DNA of 64,000 nt from JAEUMY01 sp033764435 (lineage in GTDB: Bacteria > Pseudomonadota > Gammaproteobacteria > Burkholderiales > Usitatibacteraceae): NCBI GenBank assembly GCA_033764435.1, contig JANRIX010000022.1, positions 124,001 through 188,000 of the forward strand. The letters run 5' to 3'. Positions 35,424 to 44,337 of the stretch are shown in pieces. Every line of letters starts with the position of its first letter. Within the stretch, counting starts at the first letter, position 1. Below the pieces are notes generated by a model. The model was not told where the DNA came from. It did not search any database and was given only the letters and a program-made list of their open reading frames with translations. Both the position numbers and the translations under genes were made by a program.

Positions 35424-35470
35424 AGCGCCAATAATGCCTCACAGAGTCCATTGCGTGGGAGACGCAGATC

Positions 35471-36694
35471 ATGACTGAAAACACGAGCGAGTTTAGCATG
35501 CGCACCGGCGCGGTCATCGCGGTGATCGCGACTGCTTCCGCAGCCATCGGCGCCGGACTGGCCACGCAGAGTGTGCTGGCCGCAGCCCTGGTAGCCGGCA
35601 CCGGAATGGTTTGGGCTGTTGTGTCCTGGCGCGGGGTGCAGGCGCTGTTCGCGGCGCGCGCCGCTGAGGTGCGCCGCATCGACAAGCGGCTTGACGAAAT
35701 GTCGCAGCAAAGTGAGCAGGTCATCGCTGATTACGTACGTGAAATCAGCGCCCAGTTTCAGGTGTCACAGGGCGAGCTGGCCCAGTTGCGCGGCCTGCTG
35801 CTCGACGCCATCACCAAGCTGGTCAACAGCTTCAACGCGATGGCGGCACTGACCTCGCGCCAGCAGACACTGGCGCTTGGCATCGCGCGCGGTTCCGCCG
35901 AGGGCGGCTCGGGCGAGAACATCAGCATCGAAGGATTCATCTCCGACACGGCCGACACGCTGAAGACCCTGGTGGATAACGCGGTGCGCAACAGCCAGAC
36001 CGCTGGGGGTCTTGCGCAGCAGATGGAAGACATCAAGAGCCATGTCTCCAAGGCACTTGGCATTCTCCGCGAGATCGAGGGAATTTCCAAGCAGACCAAC
36101 TTGCTGGCGCTCAATGCCGCCATCGAAGCCGCACGTGCTGGCGAAACCGGACGCGGCTTTGCCGTGGTCGCGGAGGAAGTGCGCGTGCTCTCCGAACGCA
36201 CCAATGATTTCAGTCAACAGATCAGTGCAGACATTGGCGCCATACACAGCTCGATCGCCAAGACTGAGGCGGTGATCCGTCACCTTGCCGTGCATGACAT
36301 GGACTCCGCCCGCCAGGCTGAACAGCGCTCGGGCAAGACCATGAGCGAGATACAGAAGGTCAACACCGGCATCGCATCCGGCGCCGAACAGCTCGGGAAG
36401 CTCACCACGGAGATCGAGGGCCATGTCGGCCAGGCGGTCACCACACTCCAGTTTCAGGACATGGCCACGCAGTTGCTGGGTCATGTGGATAAACGCATCA
36501 CCGAGGTCGGCGACATGATCAAGCGCCTGACCGCGTTGCCCAAGGTGATCTCGGCCGCCCGCCAGGCGGACGGGAAACTCGTCGTCGCCCCTCTCGAGGA
36601 CATGGCGATGGCAGTCAAAGGGCTGCGCAATCGCACATCTCACAACCCTGTGACCCAGGGGGAGATGTCATCCGGAAGCATTGACCTGTTCTGA
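35471..36694 (+). CDS. Methyl-accepting chemotaxis protein with N-terminal membrane hairpin
   Basis: 407 residues. Two closely spaced membrane segments (about 11-31 and 34-54) leave almost no periplasmic part. Then a coiled coil, the signalling tip (EGISKQTNLLALNAAIEAARAG, GFAVVAEEVRVLSERT), and a C-terminal LQFQDMATQLLGHVDKRI segment. The sensed cue is probably internal. First gene of the second chemotaxis operon. Confidence 0.88.
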   Translation: MTENTSEFSMRTGAVIAVIATASAAIGAGLATQSVLAAALVAGTGMVWAVVSWRGVQALFAARAAEVRRIDKRLDEMSQQSEQVIADYVREISAQFQVSQGELAQLRGLLLDAITKLVNSFNAMAALTSRQQTLALGIARGSAEGGSGENISIEGFISDTADTLKTLVDNAVRNSQTAGGLAQQMEDIKSHVSKALGILREIEGISKQTNLLALNAAIEAARAGETGRGFAVVAEEVRVLSERTNDFSQQISADIGAIHSSIAKTEAVIRHLAVHDMDSARQAEQRSGKTMSEIQKVNTGIASGAEQLGKLTTEIEGHVGQAVTTLQFQDMATQLLGHVDKRITEVGDMIKRLTALPKVISAARQADGKLVVAPLEDMAMAVKGLRNRTSHNPVTQGEMSSGSIDLF

Positions 36695-36715
36695 ACAGCA
36701 CATTGAGGGAAAACG

Positions 36716-37081
36716 ATGAGCAAAACAATTCTTGCAGTGGATGATTCCGCGTCCATCCGCCAGATGGTGGCCTTCACTTTGAAGGGCGCGGGTTACTCGG
36801 TGGTGGAAGCCGAGGATGGCCAGGCCGGCCTGGACATGGCCAAGTCGGGCAACGTGAACCTGGTCCTCACCGACCAGAACATGCCGCGCATGGATGGCAT
36901 CACGCTGGTGAAAAGCCTGCGTGGCATGCCGCAGTACGCGAGCACGCCGATTCTCATCCTCACCACGGAGGCGGGCGACGACATGAAGGCGCAAGGCAAA
37001 GCCGCCGGTGCGACCGGCTGGCTGGTGAAGCCCTTCGACCCGGCCAAGCTCCTGGAAGTCGTGAAGAAAGTCATCGGCTGA
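36716..37081 (+). CDS. CheY-type response regulator (second copy)
   Basis: 121 residues, single receiver with D9-D10, phospho-acceptor D53 (LTDQNMPRMDG), TTEAG and K in LVKPFD. It differs from the CheY at 41 and belongs with the cheA that follows 34 bases later. It may be a motor CheY or a phosphate sink. Confidence 0.93.
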   Translation: MSKTILAVDDSASIRQMVAFTLKGAGYSVVEAEDGQAGLDMAKSGNVNLVLTDQNMPRMDGITLVKSLRGMPQYASTPILILTTEAGDDMKAQGKAAGATGWLVKPFDPAKLLEVVKKVIG

Positions 37082-37115
37082 TCCAGCCGCCCGCCACCTG
37101 CAGGGAAGGCCCGCC

Positions 37116-39173
37116 ATGAACCCCAACACTTCAAGCTCGTCCAGCCAGCCCGCGCTGGACATGAGCCAGTTCTTCCAGGTCTTCTTCGATGAAGCCGCCG
37201 AGCATCTCGACAACATGGAGCAGCTTTTGCTGGCCATGGATGTGGAGGCGCCCGACGCCGAGGACCTGAATGCCATTTTCCGTGCCGCGCACTCCATCAA
37301 GGGGGGCAGCAGCACCTTCGGCTTTGGCGACATGGCCGAAGTCACCCATGAACTAGAGTCGCTGCTCGACCGCGTGCGCAAGAATGAACTCAAACTCACC
37401 CGCGCCATGGTGGATGCGTTCCTGTCCTCCGGCGATGTGCTGTCGGCCATGTTGGCCAAGCACCGTGGGCAGGGCGATGGTGCCGATCCGGAAGACATCG
37501 AGGCGCTGATCAAGCGGCTCAAGGCCTTGTCCGTGGCACCCGTCGCCGGTCCCGCCGGACGACGCATCGCCATCGAATGCGGCCCGTTTGAAAACGGCCT
37601 GCCGGATGACGAATCCGCGCGCCTCTCGGCCGCATTGCTGGATCTGGGCCTGCCGGACAAAACGGTGACGGTGAGCGAAACGGCTGGTGGTCTGCTTGCG
37701 CACATCGAAACGCTGATGTCCAACGCGGAAATCATGGATGCGCTGGCCTTTGTGGTGGCGCCGGACAAGGTGGCCATCCGTGAACGCGGTCCCAAGGTGG
37801 CCGCCGCAGCACCCAAGAAGGATGACGGCTTCGGCTTCTTCGATGATGAACCTGCCAAGCCCACAGCGGCAGCCGCAGCGCCGGCCGACAGCGGCTTCGG
37901 ACTTTTCACCGATGTGCCTGCACCGCAAGCGAATATTCCCAGCGCGGAAGTGCGCAAGGCGGAAGCAAAGCCCGCCCGCAAGATGAATGAAAAGGCCAAC
38001 GCGGCGGCTGACTCCAGCTCCATCCGCGTGGGCGTGGACAAGGTGGACCAGCTCATCAACCTGGTGGGAGAACTGGTCATCACCCAGGCCATGCTGTCGC
38101 AGAAGGCGGCCAAGCTCGATCCCATGGAACACGAGCAACTGCTGGCCGGCATGGAAGACCTTTCGCGCAACACGCGCGACCTGCAGGAATCGGTGATGTC
38201 CATCCGCATGCTGCCCATGTCTTTCGTGTTCAACCGCTTCCCGCGCATGCTGCGCGACCTGGCCACCAAGCTGGGCAAGGAAGTCGAACTCAAGACCTTC
38301 GGCGAGCAGACCGAGCTGGACAAGGGCGTGATCGAGAAGATCACCGACCCCATGACGCACCTCGTGCGCAATTCGCTGGACCACGGCATTGAAATGCCGG
38401 ATGTGCGCGTGGCCGCCGGAAAACCGGCCGCTGGCACGCTCACCCTGAAAGCCTCGCATCAGGGCGGGAACATCGTCATTGAAGTACAGGACGATGGCGC
38501 CGGGCTCAAGCGCGAGAGGATTCTCTCGAAGGCCCGTGAACGCGGCCTCGATGTGAGTGACAGCATGAGCGACCAGGAGGTCTGGCAGCTCATCTTCGAA
38601 CCCGGCTTCTCCACTGCCGACAAGGTGACCGACGTTTCCGGTCGCGGCGTGGGCATGGACGTCGTCAAACGCAACATCCAGGCCCTCGGCGGCTCGGTGG
38701 AACTGGATTCCGCGCCGGGCATGGGCACGCGCGTCATTGTCCGTCTGCCACTCACGCTGGCCATCATGGACGGCATGAGTGTCGGCTCAGGCGGCGAGAA
38801 CTACATCATTCCGCTGAACAGCGTGGTGGAACTGCTGCAGGCCAGCAGTCATTCGGTGAAGTCCGTCGCCGGCACCGGCCGCGTGGTGGATGTGCGCAAC
38901 GAATTCCTCCCCGTGGTGGACCTGCGCGACATCTTTGACACCGGCCGGACGCGCGGCGAGCAGGCCGACCCCGTGATGGTCATCGTGGAGGTGGAAGGGG
39001 TGAAGACGGCGCTCATGGTAGACGAGCTCCTGGGCCAGTTCCAAGTCGTGGTGAAGAACCTCGAGAGCAACTATCGCAAAGTGCCGGGCGTGTCTGGCGC
39101 CACCATCCTGGGCGACGGCACCGTGGCCCTGATCCTTGATGTGCCAGCGCTGGTGCGCCTGGCCAAGCATTGA
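37116..39173 (+). CDS. cheA: CheA, chemotaxis histidine kinase (second copy)
   Basis: 685 residues. Hpt domain with H59 (AAHSIKGGSSTFGF); linker with two GFG(F/L)F segments near 240-275; dimerisation domain from about 300; HATPase with HLVRNSLDHG near 415, VQDDGAGLK and GRGVGMDVVKRNI; CheW-like domain from about 550. A ribosome site (AGGGAAGG) precedes the ATG. It is upstream of cheW and a run of receptors, and so is the likely core kinase of this cluster. Only about 20 residues of the first CheA match it closely outside the catalytic motifs. Confidence 0.95.
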   Translation: MNPNTSSSSSQPALDMSQFFQVFFDEAAEHLDNMEQLLLAMDVEAPDAEDLNAIFRAAHSIKGGSSTFGFGDMAEVTHELESLLDRVRKNELKLTRAMVDAFLSSGDVLSAMLAKHRGQGDGADPEDIEALIKRLKALSVAPVAGPAGRRIAIECGPFENGLPDDESARLSAALLDLGLPDKTVTVSETAGGLLAHIETLMSNAEIMDALAFVVAPDKVAIRERGPKVAAAAPKKDDGFGFFDDEPAKPTAAAAAPADSGFGLFTDVPAPQANIPSAEVRKAEAKPARKMNEKANAAADSSSIRVGVDKVDQLINLVGELVITQAMLSQKAAKLDPMEHEQLLAGMEDLSRNTRDLQESVMSIRMLPMSFVFNRFPRMLRDLATKLGKEVELKTFGEQTELDKGVIEKITDPMTHLVRNSLDHGIEMPDVRVAAGKPAAGTLTLKASHQGGNIVIEVQDDGAGLKRERILSKARERGLDVSDSMSDQEVWQLIFEPGFSTADKVTDVSGRGVGMDVVKRNIQALGGSVELDSAPGMGTRVIVRLPLTLAIMDGMSVGSGGENYIIPLNSVVELLQASSHSVKSVAGTGRVVDVRNEFLPVVDLRDIFDTGRTRGEQADPVMVIVEVEGVKTALMVDELLGQFQVVVKNLESNYRKVPGVSGATILGDGTVALILDVPALVRLAKH
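37929..37940. repeat. One-mismatch copy of the iterated palindrome (inside cheA)
   Basis: GCGAATATTCCC, eleven of twelve bases, in the CheA linker. Could be chance or a decayed copy. Confidence 0.5.
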
Positions 39174-39250
39174 TTGCTGGCGATCGTGAACACAGTCGAA
39201 TCCAAATGCGCCAACCGAAAAAACGACCATAAATCCTGGGGAGTCCATTG

Positions 39251-41305
39251 ATGAGCACGAACAAGAAAGTAACCGGCAAGAAGTCTTCAGCCGGTGCCCG
39301 CGCAAAAACTGTAGCCAAGCTTCAGACCAAAGTCTCGATCCCGCGCAGCAAGTCCACGGCAAAGTCGGCCGCAGCCAGTCGCCGACAGGATGATCTCTCG
39401 GCCCGCATGCAGGCCCTGAACCGTGTTCAGGCCATGATCGAATTCGACCTGACGGGCATCGTCCTGGATGCCAACGACAACTTTCTCGCCACACTGGGCT
39501 ATACCCGGGACGAGATTGTCGGTCAGCATCACTCGATGTTCGTTGATCCGGCGTATCGCGCCAGCAGCGAATATTCGCAGTTCTGGGACAAGCTTCGTCG
39601 CGGTGAATTCGACCGCGGTCAGTATCGCCGCCTTGGCAAAGGCGGCAAGGAAGTCTGGATCGAAGCCAGCTACAACCCGGTGCTGGATCGCAGTGGCAAG
39701 CCGGTCAAGGTGGTCAAGTTCGCCACCGACATCACGGCACAAAAACTGCAACAGGCGGATTTTGAAGGTCAGCTCTCCGCCATCAGCAAGGCTCAGGCCG
39801 TCATCGAATTCAGTCTTGACGGCACGATCCTGAACGCGAATGAGAACTTCCTGAAGGTGCTGGACTATCGCCTGGAAGAGATCAAGGGCCGCCACCACCG
39901 CATGTTCGTCGAGCCGGCAGAAGCCGAGACGGCCGCCTACCGCGCCTTCTGGGAAAAGCTGGCTCGCGGCGAGTACGAATCCGCCCGCTTCCGCCGCATG
40001 GCGCGCGGCGGTCGTGAAGTCTGGATCCAGGCCTCCTACAACCCCATTTTCGATCCGAGCGGCCGGGCATACAAGGTGGTGAAGTACGCCACGGACATCA
40101 CGCCCCAGGTGCGCGCCGAGGAAGTGCTGCAGCGTGCGGTGCGCGACATACAGAAAGTGGTGCAGGCCACGCTCGCGGGTGATCTTTCGGTCCGCGTCTC
40201 GATGGAGGGGCTGGAAGGCACCGTTTCCGATCTCTGTGGCAGCGTCAACGGCCTCGTGGAATCCATGGGCGCCATGATCAGCGGCATCGACAACGTGGTG
40301 GCCGCTGCAGGCAAGGGTGACTTGCGCGAGCGCATCCAGACGGAAGGCCAGTCCGGCGTGGCGTCTTCGGTCGGCAAAGGGGTCAACAATCTGATTGGCG
40401 CCATGACGGACATCGTGGACCGCATCAAGAGCTCCGCCGAGGCAATCACCACGGCTTCGAACGAAATTGCCGCCGGCAACCTGAATCTCTCCCAGCGCAC
40501 CGAGGAGCAGGCCAGCTCTCTGGAGGAAACGGCCTCCTCGATGGAAGAGCTGACCCAGACCGTCAAGCAGAACGCAGACAACGCCAAGCAGGCCAATCAG
40601 CTTGCGGCTGGCGCGTCCGATGTCGCCCAGCGGGGCGGAAAGGTGGTGAGCGAAGTCGTCACCATCATGAGCAACATCCGCGAGAGCTCGAAAAAGATTG
40701 AGGACATCATCTCGGTCATTGACGGCATCGCCTTCCAGACCAATATCCTGGCCCTGAACGCGGCCGTGGAAGCGGCCCGCGCAGGCGAGCAAGGCCGCGG
40801 ATTTGCGGTGGTGGCCGGCGAAGTGCGCAATCTGGCCCATCGCAGTGCTGCGGCCACCAAGGAGATCAAGGGTCTCATCGGCGATTCGGTGGACAAGGTG
40901 CACTCCGGCACCCAGCTGGTCGATACCGCCGGCAAGACCATGGGCGAGATCGTCCAGGCAGTGAAACGGGTGACCGACATCATGGGCGAGATCACCACCG
41001 CCAGTGTGGAACAGAGCGCCGGTATCGACCAAATCAACCAGGCCGTCGCACAGATGGATCAGGTGACGCAGCAGAACGCCGCGCTCGTGGAAGAAGCCGC
41101 CACCGCCGCAGCTGCGCTCAAGGACCAGGCGACCGACTTGCTCGACTCCGTAGCGGGTTATCGCACGGGCAAGGAAGGGCGCAAGGGTGCGGGGGGTGTG
41201 GTGGCCGCAGAACTGTCAAGTGCCGCCCGTCGCCGCGACCCGGCCAACGAATCAGTCGTTCCGCTGCGCCGCACGGGTACCGACCAGCACTGGACCACGT
41301 TCTGA
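39251..41305 (+). CDS. Soluble receptor with two PAS domains
   Basis: 684 residues; ATG at 39251 is 7 bases after GGGGAG, preferred over TTG at 39248. A basic N terminus is followed by two related PAS domains (about 50-165 and 175-290), each ending in the KVVK.ATDIT pattern, a HAMP-like segment, and a full signalling domain (DGIAFQTNILALNAAVEAAR). No membrane segment. The last residues, HWTTF, resemble the CheR/CheB docking pentapeptide NWETF. It probably senses an internal redox or energy cue. Confidence 0.9.
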   Translation: MSTNKKVTGKKSSAGARAKTVAKLQTKVSIPRSKSTAKSAAASRRQDDLSARMQALNRVQAMIEFDLTGIVLDANDNFLATLGYTRDEIVGQHHSMFVDPAYRASSEYSQFWDKLRRGEFDRGQYRRLGKGGKEVWIEASYNPVLDRSGKPVKVVKFATDITAQKLQQADFEGQLSAISKAQAVIEFSLDGTILNANENFLKVLDYRLEEIKGRHHRMFVEPAEAETAAYRAFWEKLARGEYESARFRRMARGGREVWIQASYNPIFDPSGRAYKVVKYATDITPQVRAEEVLQRAVRDIQKVVQATLAGDLSVRVSMEGLEGTVSDLCGSVNGLVESMGAMISGIDNVVAAAGKGDLRERIQTEGQSGVASSVGKGVNNLIGAMTDIVDRIKSSAEAITTASNEIAAGNLNLSQRTEEQASSLEETASSMEELTQTVKQNADNAKQANQLAAGASDVAQRGGKVVSEVVTIMSNIRESSKKIEDIISVIDGIAFQTNILALNAAVEAARAGEQGRGFAVVAGEVRNLAHRSAAATKEIKGLIGDSVDKVHSGTQLVDTAGKTMGEIVQAVKRVTDIMGEITTASVEQSAGIDQINQAVAQMDQVTQQNAALVEEAATAAAALKDQATDLLDSVAGYRTGKEGRKGAGGVVAAELSSAARRRDPANESVVPLRRTGTDQHWTTF
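39567..39578. repeat. Iterated palindrome GCGAATATTCGC, copy 10 (inside receptor)
   Basis: Exact copy in the first PAS domain, read in the frame that gives Glu-Tyr-Ser. Confidence 0.9.
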
Positions 41306-41348
41306 GCACCGCAGCACATCAACAACTGCAATCTATCAGGAGCAAATC

Positions 41349-41840
41349 ATGGGACGCATGGAAGAAATCGAAGCACAAGGCGTGGCCGCCACCAACGAGT
41401 TCCTCACCTTCCGGCTGGGCGGCGAGGAATACGGCATCGACATACTCAAGGTGAAGGAAATCCGCGGGCACGATCCGGTGACCCGCATTGCCAACACCCC
41501 GTCATTCATCCGCGGCGTGATCAACCTGCGCGGCACCATCGTGCCGATCGTTGACCTCCGCACCAAGTTCAACCTGCAGGATGAAACGCTCGGCGCGTTG
41601 TCCGTGGTGATCATTCTCAACGTGGCTCAGCGCGTGGTGGGCATTGTCGTGGACGCGGTGTCGGATGTGATGGCGCTGACCGCCGAGCAGATCAAGCCGG
41701 CTCCGGAGTTTGGCGGCTCGTTGTCCACGGACTACATCAGCGGCCTGGGCTCGGTGGAAGACCGCATGTTGATCCTCGTCGACATCGAGAAGCTGATGAC
41801 CAGCAGTGACATGGCTCTCCTGGATCAGGCCAGAGAGTAG
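41349..41840 (+). CDS. cheW: CheW, receptor-kinase coupling protein
   Basis: 163 residues. The CheW domain covers almost the whole protein (FLTFRLGGEEYGIDILKVKE, RIANTPSFIRGVINLRGTIV, VDLRTKFNL). AGGAG precedes the ATG at 41349. It is the only cheW in the window and links receptors to CheA. Confidence 0.96.
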   Translation: MGRMEEIEAQGVAATNEFLTFRLGGEEYGIDILKVKEIRGHDPVTRIANTPSFIRGVINLRGTIVPIVDLRTKFNLQDETLGALSVVIILNVAQRVVGIVVDAVSDVMALTAEQIKPAPEFGGSLSTDYISGLGSVEDRMLILVDIEKLMTSSDMALLDQARE

Positions 41841-41887
41841 ACGCAGCAGCCCTGTGGGAGGGGCGGAGAGTTCGGAAGGAGAAAGGC

Positions 41888-44284
41888 ATGTTCAAGGCAT
41901 TCAAGGATCTGCGTATCGGGTTCAAGCTGTTCCTCGGTTTTGGCGTCGTCGGCGGGATTTTCATCCTGTCCATTGGCGTGGGCATCTTCCAGTCGGAGCG
42001 GACTGACGCTTTGATGAGGGACATCACCGACAACCACATCGTGCAATCAAGGCTCCTGCGCGGGGTGGCTGACAATGCCCAGGACAACATGCAGATCGTC
42101 TCGGAGGTGTTGATCACCGAGGACTTTGCCATGCTCGCCCAGGCCAAGACGCGTATTGAGGCCAACCGTCAATCCAACGCGAAGCTGCTGAAGGAGCTTG
42201 ATGAGCTGGTCAAGGGCAACAAGCCGGCCTGGTATGACGATGTCAAGGCGAAACGCGATGCCTTCATCAAGAAGCGCAACGCACTTATCGGCCTCATGGA
42301 ACAGGCACGCTTTGCGGAAGGGCGGGTCGTTTACGACACGGAGCTGAAGCCCTCGGTGGTTGCCTACAAGGCGGCACTGACCACCGCCATCGCGGCACAG
42401 GAGAAGGAGTCCGCCGCAGCCACCCGGGAAGCTCATCAGATCTCCAGCCAAGTTCTCTGGATCGAGATGGCTTCGGTTCTGTTGGCCGTGCTGCTCGCGG
42501 GATTTGTGTCCTGGCAACTGACCCGCAATGTGACGCGTGGTGTCGGTCGCGCACTTGGCGTTGCGGAAGAGGTCTCTGGAACCAAACTGGCGGGCACGGG
42601 CAACGCCGCAGGGGGCGACGAGATTCAGCGCCTGGTTGGCGCGCTTGAGCTCATGAAGCAGCAACTGCATGAGCGCAACGAGCGTGAACGTGTGGCCAAT
42701 ACAGTCAACGCGCGCGTCAAGGTGTCGCTTGACAATGCCTCGACCTCGCTGATGATTGCGGATCAGGATCGCAAGATTGTCTATGTCAATGCTGCCGCGC
42801 AGCGCATGCTGCGTGACGCCAGCGATGACCTGCGCGCGAACATCCCCGGATTCGACCCGGACAAGATTTTGGACGCCAAGATTGATGCCTTCCATGTGCG
42901 CCCCGAGCGCCAGGTGGGAATTCTGCGCGAAATGAATGGAGAGCACCGGGCGGAGTTCAAGGTGGGCCCGCGGACGTTTCGCATGTCCATGAACAGGGTC
43001 ACCAACGAGCAAGGGCAGGTGCTGGGCTATGTGGTGGACTGGGTGGATCGCACCATGGAAGTCAAGGTCCAGGAAGAGATTTCGAGTGTCATGAGCGCTG
43101 CGGTGCAGGGTGACTTCTCGCAACGCATTCCGCTCAATGGGAAGTCCGGCTTCATGCTGCAAATGGCGGAGCGGATCAACTCGCTCATGGATGTGACGGC
43201 TGAAGGCTTGAAGGAAGTGGCCCGTTTGCAGGGTGCCGTGGCGGAAGGTGATCTGCAGGCCCGCATGCAGGGCGACTACAAGGGCGTCTTCGGCGAACTG
43301 CAGACGCATGCGAACTCTTCGAGCGAACGTCTGGCCGCCATCATCCAGACCATTCGTGATGGTTGCGAGTCGATCAACACCGCTGCGCGTGAGATCGCCG
43401 CAGGCAACACCGACTTGTCATCCCGCACCGAGGAACAGGCGTCCTCGTTGCAGGAGACGGCCTCGTCGATGGAAGAGTTGACGGGCACGGTGAAGCAGAA
43501 CGCGGAGAACGCCAAGCAGGCCAATCAGTTGGCTGTGAGCGCATCGGAGGTGGCGAAAAAGGGTGGGGAAGTGGTGGGGCAGGTGGTTCACACCATGGGT
43601 TCCATCCAGGAATCGGCCAAGAAGATCGAGGACATCATTTCGGTCATCGACGGCATTGCCTTCCAGACCAACATCCTGGCACTGAATGCGGCGGTGGAAG
43701 CCGCGCGAGCGGGCGAGCAAGGCCGCGGATTCGCGGTGGTGGCCTCCGAGGTGCGCAGCCTTGCGCAACGCAGCTCGGCGGCGGCCAAGGAGATCAAGGA
43801 TCTGATCGGGGACTCGGTGGGCAAAGTGGAGTCCGGGTCGAAGCTGGTGAACAACGCCGGCGAGACGATGGACGAGGTGGTGAAGAGCGTGAAGCGTGTG
43901 GCGGACATCATCAGCGAGATCACGGCGGCATCGATGGAACAGTCGGCGGGGATCGAGCAGGTGAACCAGGCGATTGCGCAGATGGACCAGACCACGCAGC
44001 AGAACGCGGCGCTGGTCGAAGAGGCCGCTGCGGCAGCGATGTCGATGGAAGAGCAGGCGCGCGGGCTCAGGACAGCCGTTGCCGTGTTCCGGCTTGGGCA
44101 GGACCAGAAAGCGCCTGCCGCTGAGAACGTGACCTCCATGGTCAAGGCCCAGGAGACGCTTGCAGCACGCAGCAGAAAGCCGAAAGGCACGAAACGTAAC
44201 GATCCGGAGGCTTCGTCACCACCGCTGCCACTCAAGAAGGCGGTCGGTGGAGAGAGTTTTTCGGGGGACTGGAAGGAAATCTGA
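41888..44284 (+). CDS. Membrane receptor: four-helix bundle, HAMP, PAS, signalling domain
   Basis: 798 residues. Membrane segment near 12-32, periplasmic four-helix-bundle sensor (about 35-190), second segment near 195-212, HAMP, a PAS domain (about 275-390), further HAMP-like helices and the signalling domain (TASSMEELTGTVKQNAENAK, DGIAFQTNILALNAAVEAAR). It ends in GDWKEI after a flexible linker, a probable adaptation-enzyme tether. The 3' third is close in DNA sequence to the receptors at 48572 and 50759. Confidence 0.92.
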   Translation: MFKAFKDLRIGFKLFLGFGVVGGIFILSIGVGIFQSERTDALMRDITDNHIVQSRLLRGVADNAQDNMQIVSEVLITEDFAMLAQAKTRIEANRQSNAKLLKELDELVKGNKPAWYDDVKAKRDAFIKKRNALIGLMEQARFAEGRVVYDTELKPSVVAYKAALTTAIAAQEKESAAATREAHQISSQVLWIEMASVLLAVLLAGFVSWQLTRNVTRGVGRALGVAEEVSGTKLAGTGNAAGGDEIQRLVGALELMKQQLHERNERERVANTVNARVKVSLDNASTSLMIADQDRKIVYVNAAAQRMLRDASDDLRANIPGFDPDKILDAKIDAFHVRPERQVGILREMNGEHRAEFKVGPRTFRMSMNRVTNEQGQVLGYVVDWVDRTMEVKVQEEISSVMSAAVQGDFSQRIPLNGKSGFMLQMAERINSLMDVTAEGLKEVARLQGAVAEGDLQARMQGDYKGVFGELQTHANSSSERLAAIIQTIRDGCESINTAAREIAAGNTDLSSRTEEQASSLQETASSMEELTGTVKQNAENAKQANQLAVSASEVAKKGGEVVGQVVHTMGSIQESAKKIEDIISVIDGIAFQTNILALNAAVEAARAGEQGRGFAVVASEVRSLAQRSSAAAKEIKDLIGDSVGKVESGSKLVNNAGETMDEVVKSVKRVADIISEITAASMEQSAGIEQVNQAIAQMDQTTQQNAALVEEAAAAAMSMEEQARGLRTAVAVFRLGQDQKAPAAENVTSMVKAQETLAARSRKPKGTKRNDPEASSPPLPLKKAVGGESFSGDWKEI

Positions 44285-44337
44285 ACCTGGCTGGCGGCGG
44301 GTTCCGGCGCCAGCGAAGGGACTAACGAGGGAACAGC

